From assembly GCA_947499555.1 (NCBI GenBank), contig CANMOU010000002.1, positions 755,001 through 819,000 on the forward strand: 64,000 nt of DNA. The letters are read 5' to 3'. Positions 29,386 to 38,666 of this stretch are shown piece after piece. Position 1 is the stretch's first letter; each line of letters starts with the position of its first letter. The translations under genes and the position numbers were made by a program. The stretch comes from an uncultured Roseovarius sp. GTDB lineage: Bacteria; Pseudomonadota; Alphaproteobacteria; Rhodobacterales; Rhodobacteraceae. The notes under the pieces were generated by a model. That model did no database searches. It was given only the letters and a program-made list of their open reading frames with translations, and had not been told where the DNA came from.

Positions 29386-31053
29386 ATGAGCGACGCAACG
29401 CAAACCGGGCCGGTTCTGGCCGCGGATGGATCGCCACTCAAGCGCAGTCTTGCGCGCACCTTGCGACGCCAGAAACTTCGCGCGTTGCTCCTGATCTCTC
29501 CTCTTCTGGTTTTTGTGTTGGTCACGTTCATCGTTCCGATCGTGTCAATGCTCTTTCGGTCGGTTGAAAACCAGATCGTAGCACACACTCTCCCCCAGAC
29601 CGTTGAAGCCCTTCAGGACTGGAACCCTGATGCCGGCGAGCCTCCCAGTGAGGCCGTGTTTGAGGCGCTTTACTTTGATATGTTCAAAGCGGCTGAAGCA
29701 AAGCGTCATACGCAGGTCGGCAACCGCTTAAACTATGAACAGCCGGGACTTTCCTCGATGTTCCGGGGCACAGGCCGTGATCTCGATGACATCGGCGAAG
29801 AATTCGAAGACGTGTTTGTCGGAATTGACCCGGCCTTCAAGACATCGGAGTTCTGGTTTGAGCTTTTGTCCGGTGAGGGCGGCGAAAGTTTCTTGGATGA
29901 CCGCCGTGCGCTTTATGCTGCGATGCTGGGCGAAAGTATGCGGGGTGATGTCGGATTTTTACCGTCTGCCGAGATGGTGTCTTTGTTGCCTGCGACCAGC
30001 GCGGCCTACACGGACTTTGCGATCTGGACTGCCATCGAGAAGGAAGACGTTGTGGCTGAGGAACGGCCTTGGGAGGCGGTTTACGCCGGCCTTGGGGTCG
30101 ATCTGAGGTCTCCTGAGGTTGTGGCGGAAATCGGATCCTACTCTGGCCCTGGCGCCGATATCTTGAAGGCTGCAGTTGCATCGCGGGACCAGCTTCCTCA
30201 AGCAAGTTTCCAAGAGATGTTTGCGGAATCTGACGAAGACTGGCTTGATGTCGAAGGCTGGCGCACAATGTCGCTTTACAGCCCTGACTACACGACAGGC
30301 TATTTCCTGAATTCCGTCGATTTGCAGAAAACGATTGATGGCGTTGAGGCCCGTCCGGAAACTCAACAAATCTACATCAAGCTTTTCATTCGTACGCTTT
30401 ACATGTCTCTTATCATCACCGGAGCCTGCATTTTGCTGGGTTATCCCGTGGCGTGGATTTTGGCGAACCTGCCGTTGCGAACGGCAAATGTCCTGATGAT
30501 CCTTGTGTTGTTGCCATTTTGGACATCGCTTCTTGTGCGGACAAGTGCTTGGAAGGTGCTGCTCCAGCAGCAAGGCGTGATCAATGAAATCCTTGTCTGG
30601 CTTGGTTTTGTTGCGGATGACGGTCGACTTGTGCTGATGAACAATGCGACAGGCACAATCATCGCGATGACCCATATTCTTCTGCCATTCATGATTCTGC
30701 CGCTGTACTCCGTGATGAAAACCATTCCGCCTTCCTATCTGCGGGCGGCCAAGTCGCTGGGCGCAACCAATTGGACAGCATTTTGGCGAGTCTACTTTCC
30801 ACAATCTGTGCCCGGGATTGGGGCGGGTTCGATCCTCGTCTTCATCCTTGCTATCGGCTACTACATCACGCCCGAGATTGTCGGCGGCACCGATGGCGTC
30901 TTCATCTCCAACCGGATCGCATACCATATCTCTAGTTCGCTCAACTGGGGCCTTGCCGCCGCGCTGGGTACGATCTTGCTGCTGGTGGTGCTGGCGCTTT
31001 ACTGGCTCTACGACCAGATCGTCGGCATTGACAACGTGAAGCTTGGAGGATGA
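29386..31053 (+). CDS. ABC permease with a large extracytoplasmic insertion
   Basis: A 555-residue PotB-like inner-membrane subunit. One membrane helix (about residues 32-56) is followed by some 270 soluble, acidic residues, then five helices from about residue 330 on. The cytoplasmic EAA loop YLRAAKSLGATNWTAFWRVYFP contacts the ATPase. Usual PotB proteins have about 280-310 residues, so the insertion between helices 1 and 2 nearly doubles the length. It would lie on the periplasmic side, where it could help dock the binding protein. It is followed after 3 bp by the second permease. Confidence 0.88.
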   Translation: MSDATQTGPVLAADGSPLKRSLARTLRRQKLRALLLISPLLVFVLVTFIVPIVSMLFRSVENQIVAHTLPQTVEALQDWNPDAGEPPSEAVFEALYFDMFKAAEAKRHTQVGNRLNYEQPGLSSMFRGTGRDLDDIGEEFEDVFVGIDPAFKTSEFWFELLSGEGGESFLDDRRALYAAMLGESMRGDVGFLPSAEMVSLLPATSAAYTDFAIWTAIEKEDVVAEERPWEAVYAGLGVDLRSPEVVAEIGSYSGPGADILKAAVASRDQLPQASFQEMFAESDEDWLDVEGWRTMSLYSPDYTTGYFLNSVDLQKTIDGVEARPETQQIYIKLFIRTLYMSLIITGACILLGYPVAWILANLPLRTANVLMILVLLPFWTSLLVRTSAWKVLLQQQGVINEILVWLGFVADDGRLVLMNNATGTIIAMTHILLPFMILPLYSVMKTIPPSYLRAAKSLGATNWTAFWRVYFPQSVPGIGAGSILVFILAIGYYITPEIVGGTDGVFISNRIAYHISSSLNWGLAAALGTILLLVVLALYWLYDQIVGIDNVKLGG

Positions 31054-31056
31054 GGC

Positions 31057-32274
31057 ATGTCTGATCTGACGATAACTGTTCCTCGCCCGCCCCTGCCGGG
31101 GTTCACTCTGCCTTTGACTGCGGTTCTTGGTGCCATTTTTGGCTTTGTCGCGGGCAATGTGTATGGCCAACCCTGGATCGGCGCGCTCGGCGGTGCTGCG
31201 GTTGGTGTCGTCATTGCATATCTCGCTCATGCCATGTCGCACAAAAGGACAGCGACCCGTTGGGGCATTATCGCGGTGCTGGCTCTTGCAGGACTTCTGG
31301 CAGGAGGGCTTGGCGCGGCCTTGTCAGGCGTGATTATCGGGGCGGTGATGAGCTGGTTTGCCTATTGGTTGGATTCCGGTGATTACCGGAAGAATGTGCC
31401 GATCTACTACTCGGCTGGTCAGACCCTTTGGTACAACAGTTTCTTGTTCATCTGCGGGCTGGTGTTCTTCTTTCTGATTGCACCGTTGCTGCCGGTCATG
31501 TGGCTAAGCTTCAATGCCGAGGATTTCTTTACCTTCACGCCAGAGATGCTCAACTTTCAGGCCGAGGGATATTCGCTCAAGCATTACCGGAATTTCCTGG
31601 GCACCGAAGAGTGGATGACGCCGCTCAAGAACTCACTGATCATCGCTCCCTTTGCGACGTTTATTTCCGTAAGCCTCGGCACTTTGGCCGCGATAGGCTT
31701 GTCGCAGTCGCATGTGCCAGGAAGACAGGCGATCATGGCCGTGCTGATCTCTCCGATGATTGTTCCCTTGATCATTTCGGCCACCGGAATGTTCTTTTTC
31801 TACGCGCCTTTGGGCAACTGGTTGGAAGCCAATCTGGGGCTCAGTCAGAATTTCGTCGGTTACGTGAAGGTTATTTTGGCCCATGCAGCTTTGGGTGTGC
31901 CTTTTGTGATCATCACCGTGACCGCGACGCTTGTGGGCTTTGACCGGTCGTTGACAAGGGCGGCTGCGAATATGGGAGCCGACCCGATCACAACATTCTT
32001 CCGCGTCCAGATGCCTCTTATCCTGCCCGGCGTGATTTCCGGTGGTCTGTTCGCCTTTATCACGTCCTTCGATGAAGTCGTCGTGGTGCTTTTCGTCGGC
32101 TCGGCGCAGCAACAGACTTTGCCGTGGCAAATGTTTACCGGCCTGCGCGAGCAGATCAGCCCGACCATTCTTGCAGCGGCCACCATTCTGGTGACGGTCT
32201 CGATCCTGCTATTGGCAACGGTTGAGCTTCTGAGGCGGAGATCCGAGCGGTTGCGGGGCTTGAGCCCAGGGTGA
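31057..32274 (+). CDS. ABC permease with an extra N-terminal membrane domain
   Basis: A 405-residue PotC-like subunit. Residues about 12-105 contain up to four small-residue-rich helices (LTAVLGAIFGFVAGNVYG, GALGGAAVGVVIAYLAH and two more) not found in standard PotC. The normal six-helix permease follows from about residue 122, with the EAA loop RAAANMGADPITTFFRVQMP. The extra domain resembles glycine-zipper-like membrane segments. It completes the importer with the preceding three genes; a GGAGGATGAGGC site precedes the ATG. Confidence 0.88.
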   Translation: MSDLTITVPRPPLPGFTLPLTAVLGAIFGFVAGNVYGQPWIGALGGAAVGVVIAYLAHAMSHKRTATRWGIIAVLALAGLLAGGLGAALSGVIIGAVMSWFAYWLDSGDYRKNVPIYYSAGQTLWYNSFLFICGLVFFFLIAPLLPVMWLSFNAEDFFTFTPEMLNFQAEGYSLKHYRNFLGTEEWMTPLKNSLIIAPFATFISVSLGTLAAIGLSQSHVPGRQAIMAVLISPMIVPLIISATGMFFFYAPLGNWLEANLGLSQNFVGYVKVILAHAALGVPFVIITVTATLVGFDRSLTRAAANMGADPITTFFRVQMPLILPGVISGGLFAFITSFDEVVVVLFVGSAQQQTLPWQMFTGLREQISPTILAAATILVTVSILLLATVELLRRRSERLRGLSPG

Positions 32275-32280
32275 GAGGAA

Positions 32281-32300
32281 GGGCGGTTTTTTGACCGCCC
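32281..32300 (+). terminator. Stem-loop closing the ABC importer operon
   Basis: GGGCGGT-TTTTTG-ACCGCCC, 7 bp after the permease stop. The T run is in the loop rather than behind the stem, so factor-independent strength is uncertain. Confidence 0.5.
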
Positions 32301-32336
32301 TCATTCTGAACGCCTTCGACTAGGAGAGTTTGATGC

Positions 32337-32627
32337 CTACGCCGCCCACTTGCAGTCTTGGAGACTAAGTAAGTTGTTCGGATCGTAGTCATCGGCCTCG
32401 GTCTTGATGTAGTCATTGCCAAACCGGCTTTCGGCGACAATCACATTCACACTGCGTCCAGCCGTCTCAACGAAGAAGCTCCATTTGCCGGATTTGATCC
32501 CGGCAATCGCTTCCTTCTGAGAAAGGCTCCACCGGGTGCCATCTCTGTTCTGGCCACCGACGCGTTCTATTGCTTCGGTCGGATCGAAGCGGTCGTTTTT
32601 TTCAATGCAATCTATCTGATGTCTCAT
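32337..32627 (-). CDS. DUF3892 domain protein
   Basis: A 96-residue protein whose IERVGGQNRDGTRWSLSQKEAIAGIKSGKWSFFVE region and VIVAESRFGNDYIKTEAD tail fit the DUF3892 family, small proteins of unknown function. The ATG before RHQIDCIEKND is chosen because TTGGAG lies 9 bases upstream; a longer frame to 32708 has no such site. It stands alone, convergent with the importer operon. Confidence 0.7.
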   Translation of the reverse strand: MRHQIDCIEKNDRFDPTEAIERVGGQNRDGTRWSLSQKEAIAGIKSGKWSFFVETAGRSVNVIVAESRFGNDYIKTEADDYDPNNLLSLQDCKWAA

Positions 32628-32712
32628 ATCAGGCTCCAATAGTTTGAGTTGTTGCCCGATAACTCTGCTAGGACGAAACCGGGCATATTCAGGCCTATGA
32701 TGTGACATGCCC

Positions 32713-32746
32713 TTACGTCAACTACGATATGTGGTAGTTACGTCAA
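32713..32746. repeat. TTACGTCAA direct repeat upstream of the DUF3892 gene
   Basis: TTACGTCAA occurs twice with starts 25 bp apart; the same span also forms an imperfect inverted repeat (ACGTCAACTAC against GTAGTTACGTC). It may be an operator in the promoter region of the DUF3892 gene. Confidence 0.4.
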
Positions 32747-32784
32747 AATGTGCTATTGACAGGCTCAAGCCGCTGAACTGATTG

Positions 32785-32821
32785 AAATAAAAAGAGGGGA
32801 CAGATTGCTCTGTACCCCTCT
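32785..32821 (-). terminator. Factor-independent terminator of ilvE
   Basis: On the minus strand a stem AGAGGGG(T)ACAG / CTGTCCCCTCT with a 6-base loop and one bulge is followed by TTTTTATTT. It lies about 150 bp after the ilvE stop and has no other gene to serve. Confidence 0.8.
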
Positions 32822-32967
32822 AGACGTTCCAAATAGTTGGTTCCGTCCTAGCATTTTCCTTGAATCACGAATCGAATCTTAGAGTCAACACGCGTGAAAC
32901 AGGTTTTATTGATGTCGTGGATAAGTCCGCCGATTTGTGGAAAACAAAGTGTTTAAATGTGGAAAAC

Positions 32968-33834
32968 TCACTGGCGTACCAGCGTCTCATACCCTTCCGC
33001 AATATCGCGAGTGAGCGCGCCGACTTCGAAATTGTAATCGCCGATCTGTCCGACAGGTGTCACCTCTGCGGCGGTTCCGGTGAGCCAGCACTGCTCAAAG
33101 CTTTCCAGCTCTTCCGGCATGATGTGGCGCTCATGTACTTTCACCTGCCGGTCGCGCAGCATGCCGATGACGGTCTGGCGCGTGATGCCATTGAGGAAGC
33201 AATCGGGGTCAGGCGTATGCACCTCGCCATCCTTAACGAAGAAGATGTTTGCGCCTGTCGCCTCGGCCACATAGCCGCGATAATCGAACATCATCGCATC
33301 AGAGCACCCCTTCGCTTCCGCTGCGTGCTTACTCAGAGTGCATATCATGTAAAGACCTGCGGCTTTGGCATGGCTTGGGATGGTTTCCGGGCTGGGTCGT
33401 TTCCACTTTGAGATATCAAGCTTGGCGCCCTTCATTTTGGCGTCGCCATAATACGCGCCCCACTCCCACGCCGCGATGGCCAAACGAACAGGGTTGCGTG
33501 CCGCCGCAACACCCATGTCCTCCCCCGAGGCCCGCCATGCGACTGCGCGAACATAGGCGTCGGTGAACCCGTTGGCCTGCAGCACTTCTAGCTTCGCAGC
33601 CTCAATTTCGTCGACCGTGAACGGGATTTCAAAGTCAAGTTGTCCTGCCGAGAAATGCAGGCGTTCTGAATGCTTACGGCTTTCGAAGATCTTGCCGTTA
33701 TAAGCGCGCTCGCCTTCGAAGACAGAGCTGGCATAATGTAAGCCATGAGTCAAAATGTGAACATTCGCATCCCGCCATTCGACCAGTTTACCGTCCATCC
33801 AGATCTTGCCGTCACGATCGTCATAAGCTGCCAT
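32968..33834 (-). CDS. ilvE: Branched-chain amino acid aminotransferase
   Basis: A 288-residue fold-type IV PLP enzyme that transfers amino groups between glutamate and the 2-oxo acids of leucine, isoleucine and valine. Seen: THGLHYASSVFEGERAY, RHSERLHFSA, the PLP lysine in IPSHAKAAGLYM, and GYVAEATGANIFFV. GGAG precedes the ATG by 9 bases. It is divergent from petP, and leuCDB are 2 kb away. Confidence 0.95.
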   Translation of the reverse strand: MAAYDDRDGKIWMDGKLVEWRDANVHILTHGLHYASSVFEGERAYNGKIFESRKHSERLHFSAGQLDFEIPFTVDEIEAAKLEVLQANGFTDAYVRAVAWRASGEDMGVAAARNPVRLAIAAWEWGAYYGDAKMKGAKLDISKWKRPSPETIPSHAKAAGLYMICTLSKHAAEAKGCSDAMMFDYRGYVAEATGANIFFVKDGEVHTPDPDCFLNGITRQTVIGMLRDRQVKVHERHIMPEELESFEQCWLTGTAAEVTPVGQIGDYNFEVGALTRDIAEGYETLVRQ

Positions 33835-33984
33835 ATCTCATCTCCAAGGGCACCATATTTTTCATTTATTGCGCTTATTATGTCCGCTTCGGACATTTTA
33901 TTGCGCAGAAACTGAGAATCGCTACCAGTTAGACCTTGGAATGTCAACAAGGCTGACGTATCTTGCTTTGGGAACAGGGAAGGT

Positions 33985-34500
33985 ATGAAGTCGGAACACC
34001 CGATGACAGAGACACGAAGCGGCGAAAGCTTGCTGTTCTTGACCGACGAGCAGTTGCGGCAAGGTATTGAGGCGATGTTTTTCGCCTATCGCGGGTTTAC
34101 CGCAGATCCGGACCTTATTCTGACCGAGCTCACATATGGCCGCGCCCATCACAGGGCCATTCATTTTATTGCGCGCAGGCCGGGAACGACCGTCAGTAAT
34201 TTGCTCAACATTCTTGGCGTGACGAAACAGTCTCTGAACAGGGTCTTGCGAACGCTGATTGAGGACGGGCTGGTCAAAAGTGAAAAAGGTGTTGCAGACA
34301 AGCGTGAACGACACCTGACCCTGACAGCGGATGGCGAAGCTCTTGAACAACGCCTGTCAGATGCACAGCGTGCACGGATGCGTGCGGCTTATCGAACGGC
34401 GGGGCCAAGTGCTGTCGCGGGTTTCCGTCAGGTGCTGGAAGCGATGATGGACCCGGAACTTAGGCGCCGGTACAACGCCATGAAGGAGACAGACACGTGA
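33985..34500 (+). CDS. petP: MarR-family regulator PetP
   Basis: A 171-residue winged-helix regulator (ILTELTYGRAHHRAIHFIARRPGTTVSNLLNILGVTKQSLNRVLRTL and the wing DKRERHLTLT). It overlaps an OmpR-type response regulator by 4 bp. The same MarR plus orphan response-regulator pair is petP-petR in Rhodobacter capsulatus, where it is needed for photosynthetic and respiratory growth. An alternative start at 34003 (MTETRSGES) is possible, since AAGGT lies too close to the first ATG. Confidence 0.85.
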   Translation: MKSEHPMTETRSGESLLFLTDEQLRQGIEAMFFAYRGFTADPDLILTELTYGRAHHRAIHFIARRPGTTVSNLLNILGVTKQSLNRVLRTLIEDGLVKSEKGVADKRERHLTLTADGEALEQRLSDAQRARMRAAYRTAGPSAVAGFRQVLEAMMDPELRRRYNAMKETDT

Positions 34501-35198
34501 GTGATCCCGCCCCACATCTGTTGATCGTCGATGATGATGAACGTATTCGCGATCTTCTTCGCAAGTTCCTTAACCGTCATGGTTTTCTGGTTTCCGTTGC
34601 GCGCGATGCGGAACATGCGCGTCGCGTGCTGTCTGGTCTGGAGTTCGACCTTGTTGTCATGGATGTCATGATGCCCGGGCAAGATGGGGTCGCCTTTACC
34701 AGATCTTTGCGTGAAACCATCACAACACCGATCCTGCTCTTGACGGCTAAAGGCGAGACGATGGACCGCATAAAGGGTCTCGAAGCAGGGGCGGACGATT
34801 ACCTTCCAAAGCCGTTCGAGCCCAAGGAATTGCTTCTGAGGATCAACGCAATTCTGCGACGCATGCCTGAACCAGAACCCGAGCATGTGACGCCGAAAGT
34901 TCTAAGTATGGGCTCGGTTCGCTTTGATATCGAACGCTCCGAACTCATGCGCGGTGAAGAGCTGGTCCGTCTTACGGCGACCGAAATTCAGCTGATGCGG
35001 ATCTTTGCGGAGAATCTCCGGGAACCCGTCAGCCGAACGAAGCTGGTTGAGGATTTGGGGCGGGACAAAGGTCAGGCGCAGGAACGCGCCGTCGATGTGC
35101 AGATAACGCGACTGAGGCGGAAGATCGAAGCAGACCCCAAACAACCGCGCTACCTGCAAACCGTGCGTGGCGAAGGATATATGCTCGCCCCTGATTGA
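34497..35198 (+). CDS. petR: OmpR-type response regulator PetR
   Basis: A 233-residue two-domain regulator. The receiver domain has DDDE near the N-terminus, the phospho-acceptor Asp in DLVVMDVMMPGQDG, Thr in LLTAKGE and Lys in DYLPKPFEP. The winged-helix output domain has LTATEIQLMRIF and RAVDVQITRLRRKIE. No histidine kinase gene is adjacent, which fits the orphan PetR described in Rhodobacter. The GTG start overlaps the petP stop (GTGA), showing translational coupling. Confidence 0.9.
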   Translation: MSDPAPHLLIVDDDERIRDLLRKFLNRHGFLVSVARDAEHARRVLSGLEFDLVVMDVMMPGQDGVAFTRSLRETITTPILLLTAKGETMDRIKGLEAGADDYLPKPFEPKELLLRINAILRRMPEPEPEHVTPKVLSMGSVRFDIERSELMRGEELVRLTATEIQLMRIFAENLREPVSRTKLVEDLGRDKGQAQERAVDVQITRLRRKIEADPKQPRYLQTVRGEGYMLAPD

Positions 35199-35319
35199 CG
35201 ATTGCAAAGCGTACTGAGCTGGTCGTTGGTTTCTCGCTCTGGTTTCCCCAGAGCCAGCCTGGTGATGGACACGGATGAGAATCCTTGAAGTCTCTTACTC
35301 GAGGCCGTAGATCATCTGC

Positions 35320-35412
35320 ATGACACGGATTTTTGACATGGATGATCGTGCGCGCCTGCCCTGGCGGTTCTACGGCGCGACAATGACCGTGCTGGCCCGT
35401 CTATCGGCCTAG
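35320..35412 (+). CDS. Possible 30-residue small protein upstream of leuC
   Basis: ATG to TAG encodes MTRIFDMDDRARLPWRFYGA plus ten more residues, with mixed polarity and a WRFYGAT stretch that looks protein-like. It is 45 bp before leuC in an otherwise empty 259-bp gap. No clear ribosome-binding site is seen and leucine codons are not enriched, so a classic leucine attenuator peptide is unlikely. Confidence 0.3.
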   Translation: MTRIFDMDDRARLPWRFYGATMTVLARLSA

Positions 35413-35457
35413 CCTGACCGTTCATCTATTGTTTCATCTTTGAATGGGAGAGGACCG

Positions 35458-36861
35458 ATGTCCCCCAAAACGCTCTATGATAAAATCTGGGATGCTCACG
35501 TCGCACATGAAGCCGATGATGGCACCTGCCTGCTCTATATTGATCGCCACCTCGTGCACGAGGTGACAAGCCCGCAAGCCTTCGAAGGGTTGCGCATGGC
35601 TGGCCGCAAAGTGCGCGCCCCGGAAAAGACCATTGCTGTCCCGGACCACAACGTGCCGACAACGGCAGGCCGCGAAGACCCCAAGAATATGACCGAGGAC
35701 AGCGCGATCCAGGTTGCCGCGCTTGACAAGAACGCCAAGGATTTTGGTATCCACTACTATCCCGTGTCGGATGTCCGTCAGGGCATCGTGCATATCGTGG
35801 GCCCCGAACAGGGTTGGACCCTTCCGGGTATGACCGTCGTTTGCGGCGACAGCCATACGGCCACACATGGAGCCTTTGGCGCACTGGCCCACGGCATCGG
35901 CACGTCCGAGGTCGAGCATGTTCTGGCGACACAGACGCTGATCCAAAAGAAATCAAAGAACATGAAGGTCGAAATCACGGGCAGGCTGCGCCCCGGTGTC
36001 ACCGCGAAAGACATCACCTTGTCTGTCATCGGGCATACGGGCACTGCAGGCGGCACCGGTTATGTCATCGAGTATTGCGGCGAAGCCATTCGCGATCTGT
36101 CGATGGAAGGGCGCATGACCGTCTGCAACATGGCGATTGAAGGCGGCGCACGTGCCGGGCTTATCGCTCCTGATGAAAAGACTTTCGAGTATGTTCAAGG
36201 TCGTCCGCATGCGCCAAAGGGCGCGAAGTGGGAGGCCGCGCTGGCCTGGTGGAAAACGCTCTACTCCGACGATGACGCCCATTGGGACAAGGTCGTCACC
36301 ATCAAGGGCGAAGACATCGCACCAGTGGTGACATGGGGCACATCACCCGAAGATGTCTTGCCGATCACCGCCAATGTGCCTTCCGCAGATGATTTTGAAG
36401 GCGGCAAGATCGGTGCGGCTCAGCGCTCGCTCGACTATATGGGCCTGACACCGGGCACGCCGCTTCGCGAGATTGAGATCGACACGGTCTTCATTGGATC
36501 CTGCACCAATGGCCGGATCGAAGATCTGCGCGCCGCGGCGGAAGTGCTCAAAGGAAAAAAGGTCAAAGTCAAACGCGCCATGGTCGTGCCCGGTTCGGGC
36601 CTTGTTCGTGCACAAGCCGAAGAAGAAGGTTTGGCGGACATCTTCAAAGAGGCGGGATTTGAATGGCGGCTCGCGGGCTGCTCCATGTGTCTCGCCATGA
36701 ACCCCGATCAGTTGAGCGAAGGCGAGCGCTGTGCCTCGACGTCCAACCGCAACTTTGAAGGCCGGCAAGGCTACAAGGGGCGCACGCATCTTATGTCACC
36801 GGCGATGGCCGCCGCCGCTGCTGTCACAGGACGGCTCACCGACATTCGGGAGATGAACTGA
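35458..36861 (+). CDS. leuC: 3-isopropylmalate dehydratase large subunit
   Basis: A 467-residue aconitase-family protein that with LeuD isomerises 2- to 3-isopropylmalate. Seen: [34 protein letters not shown], and the 4Fe-4S cysteines in GSCTNGR and [11 protein letters not shown]. The start MSPKTLYDK follows GGAGAGG; an ATG six codons upstream is less likely. The stop overlaps the leuD start (TGATG). Confidence 0.97.
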   Translation: MSPKTLYDKIWDAHVAHEADDGTCLLYIDRHLVHEVTSPQAFEGLRMAGRKVRAPEKTIAVPDHNVPTTAGREDPKNMTEDSAIQVAALDKNAKDFGIHYYPVSDVRQGIVHIVGPEQGWTLPGMTVVCGDSHTATHGAFGALAHGIGTSEVEHVLATQTLIQKKSKNMKVEITGRLRPGVTAKDITLSVIGHTGTAGGTGYVIEYCGEAIRDLSMEGRMTVCNMAIEGGARAGLIAPDEKTFEYVQGRPHAPKGAKWEAALAWWKTLYSDDDAHWDKVVTIKGEDIAPVVTWGTSPEDVLPITANVPSADDFEGGKIGAAQRSLDYMGLTPGTPLREIEIDTVFIGSCTNGRIEDLRAAAEVLKGKKVKVKRAMVVPGSGLVRAQAEEEGLADIFKEAGFEWRLAGCSMCLAMNPDQLSEGERCASTSNRNFEGRQGYKGRTHLMSPAMAAAAAVTGRLTDIREMN

Positions 36862-37466
36862 TGGATAAGTTTGACAAACTCACCGGGATCGCGGCACCAA
36901 TGCCTCTGGTAAATGTCGACACCGACATGATCATTCCAAAGCAGTTTCTGAAGACGATCAAGCGCTCCGGTCTGGGCGTCAATCTCTTTGACGAGATGCG
37001 CTATGATCGGCAAGGCAACGAAATCGCGGATTTTGTCCTTAATCAGACCCAGTATCGCGAAGCTGAGATCCTTGTGGCCGGAGAGAATTTTGGCTGCGGA
37101 TCCAGCCGAGAGCATGCGCCCTGGGCAATCAAGGATTTTGGCATCCGTTGCGTGATCGCGCCCAGCTTTGCCGATATTTTTTACAATAACTGCTTCAAGA
37201 ATGGCATCTTGCCGATCACTCTGCCCCAAGAGCAGGTGGATGTTCTTATGAAGGACGCTGAAAAGGGTTCTAATGCGCGAATGACGGTCGAACTAGAAGC
37301 GCAAACGGTCACAACTTCGGACGGGGAAACGTTATCGTTTGAGGTCGACTCTTTCAAGAAACATTGCCTGCTTCAGGGGTTGGACGACATCGGTCTCACC
37401 ATGGAGAAGGCGGGCGCGATTGACAGTTTTGAAAAGAGCGCAGCGGCCGAACGGCCCTGGGTCTGA
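36861..37466 (+). CDS. leuD: 3-isopropylmalate dehydratase small subunit
   Basis: A 201-residue swivel-domain subunit. [14 protein letters not shown] near the N-terminus, [18 protein letters not shown] and [16 protein letters not shown] are family hallmarks. Its ATG overlaps the leuC stop, giving equal synthesis of both subunits. A strong terminator follows about 55 bp on, so leuB is probably transcribed separately. Confidence 0.97.
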   Translation: MDKFDKLTGIAAPMPLVNVDTDMIIPKQFLKTIKRSGLGVNLFDEMRYDRQGNEIADFVLNQTQYREAEILVAGENFGCGSSREHAPWAIKDFGIRCVIAPSFADIFYNNCFKNGILPITLPQEQVDVLMKDAEKGSNARMTVELEAQTVTTSDGETLSFEVDSFKKHCLLQGLDDIGLTMEKAGAIDSFEKSAAAERPWV

Positions 37467-37519
37467 GAAGCTTTCGGGCGAGAAACTGCCTAAAACCGTT
37501 ATCGTCCAACCGACATATG

Positions 37520-37562
37520 AGGCGCAAGAGGGGGTTCATCGACCACTTTTTGCGCCTTTTTT
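37520..37562 (+). terminator. Terminator of leuCD
   Basis: AGGCGCAA and TTGCGCCT form an 8-bp stem around a 22-base loop with a small inner stem; a run of six T begins at the last base of the stem. Confidence 0.75.
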
Positions 37563-37826
37563 GTGTCTGTTAGTTTGCGAAACGCTACATCTGGTAGCAA
37601 ACTACAAGACCGCCAAACTTCCGTTCCGAAATTGATGCAATCCAGCACCACAAGGACCATCAATTTGCCGGAAATCCTAAGTCTATTCAGTGCCAGTCTT
37701 GAGCAAGGAAGCGAAAAAAGGCAGAAATTGGGCAATATTGAGGCAAGCCGCCATAATTGGTGGTCCCAGCATTGGAAACAAGGCGCAGCCAAAAAACGCG
37801 CCGGTCCAGTCAAAAGGGAATTAGTA

Positions 37827-38666
37827 GTGGTTTCAAAGTTTATCAGCGCTCTGTCCCGAGCTGTGCTTGTGGTGCTTCTGATGCTAGCGCCCGCTCTTAT
37901 TTTGCCTACAGTTGATCCTGATACGGCGCAGATTGTCGTCGTTGTTGCGCTTCTTTTCTCTTTGTTGACCTTTATCGAATACTTCGGCCGTTATCCCAGC
38001 ATCGTCGAATTCCGGTTTGCGGCGCCCTACAACCGTATGAAGTTTTTCGTTCTGTCGATCGTTGTGGTGTGGCTGTCTTTCATCGCGCGTGGACAGGTAG
38101 AGCCCAGCGCCCTGACTTTGATCCTGACCTATTTCGGCCAAGTCATCGGCAATTGGGTGGATTTCCCATTTTCACCCGTTCGGCTTCTGATCTTGCTTCT
38201 GCCCACCGAAGCTGATCCGCAAATCATCGGATCGGTACGAACCTTCGCGGGCGTGGCTTATTCCGCCTCGTTGGTGATGGTCCTGTCGTTCGTCGTCATG
38301 GTCCGCGTATTCGGATGGCCGATGCGAAACGGCGCGTTCAACGTCTGGGTCAATTTACCACTATTCGATCCAACCAGGGGCGGAGACATCGTAGAAAGGT
38401 TAAGGCGAGACGGTTCTCTTAATATTATGTTAGGGGCTTTGCTCCCATTTTTCTTTCCAGCACTTATCAAAACGATTGCGCTGCTTTTTGGATCTTTGTC
38501 CGTTGAGAGCCCTCAGACGCTTATTTGGATCACCACTCTATGGGCCTTACTTCCCGCAAGCATTCTGGTTCGGGGCATCGCGCTCTTTCGGGTTGCGGAG
38601 TTAATCGAAGAGAAGCGTCGTCGCGTTTATGCAAAGGCACAGGCCGAAGGCTTACAAGAGGCCTGA
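37827..38666 (+). CDS. Polytopic inner-membrane protein of unknown function
   Basis: A 279-residue protein with about seven hydrophobic segments (first: FISALSRAVLVVLLMLAPALIL) and a basic C-terminal tail ending in [13 protein letters not shown] do not recognise the family. A GTG at 37827, 8-9 bases after AAGGGA, is chosen; the frame stays open 88 codons upstream, but that part has no protein-like pattern and lies beyond the leuCD terminator. It forms a pair with the following secreted phosphatase-like gene, inserted between leuD and leuB. Confidence 0.7.
   Translation: MVSKFISALSRAVLVVLLMLAPALILPTVDPDTAQIVVVVALLFSLLTFIEYFGRYPSIVEFRFAAPYNRMKFFVLSIVVVWLSFIARGQVEPSALTLILTYFGQVIGNWVDFPFSPVRLLILLLPTEADPQIIGSVRTFAGVAYSASLVMVLSFVVMVRVFGWPMRNGAFNVWVNLPLFDPTRGGDIVERLRRDGSLNIMLGALLPFFFPALIKTIALLFGSLSVESPQTLIWITTLWALLPASILVRGIALFRVAELIEEKRRRVYAKAQAEGLQEA

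Noticed and set aside
29959-31242. 427-codon open frame antisense to the first ABC permease
   Set aside because: It overlaps a clearly real permease gene on the other strand and has low-complexity, basic composition.
35320-35412. Leucine attenuator leader peptide
   Set aside because: Leucine codons are not clustered and no alternating terminator/antiterminator stems are seen before leuC; kept only as a possible small protein.
37563-37826. N-terminal extension of the membrane protein after leuD
   Set aside because: The extra 88 codons begin at the end of the leuCD terminator, have no domain and no ribosome-binding site; a GTG with a good site lies downstream.
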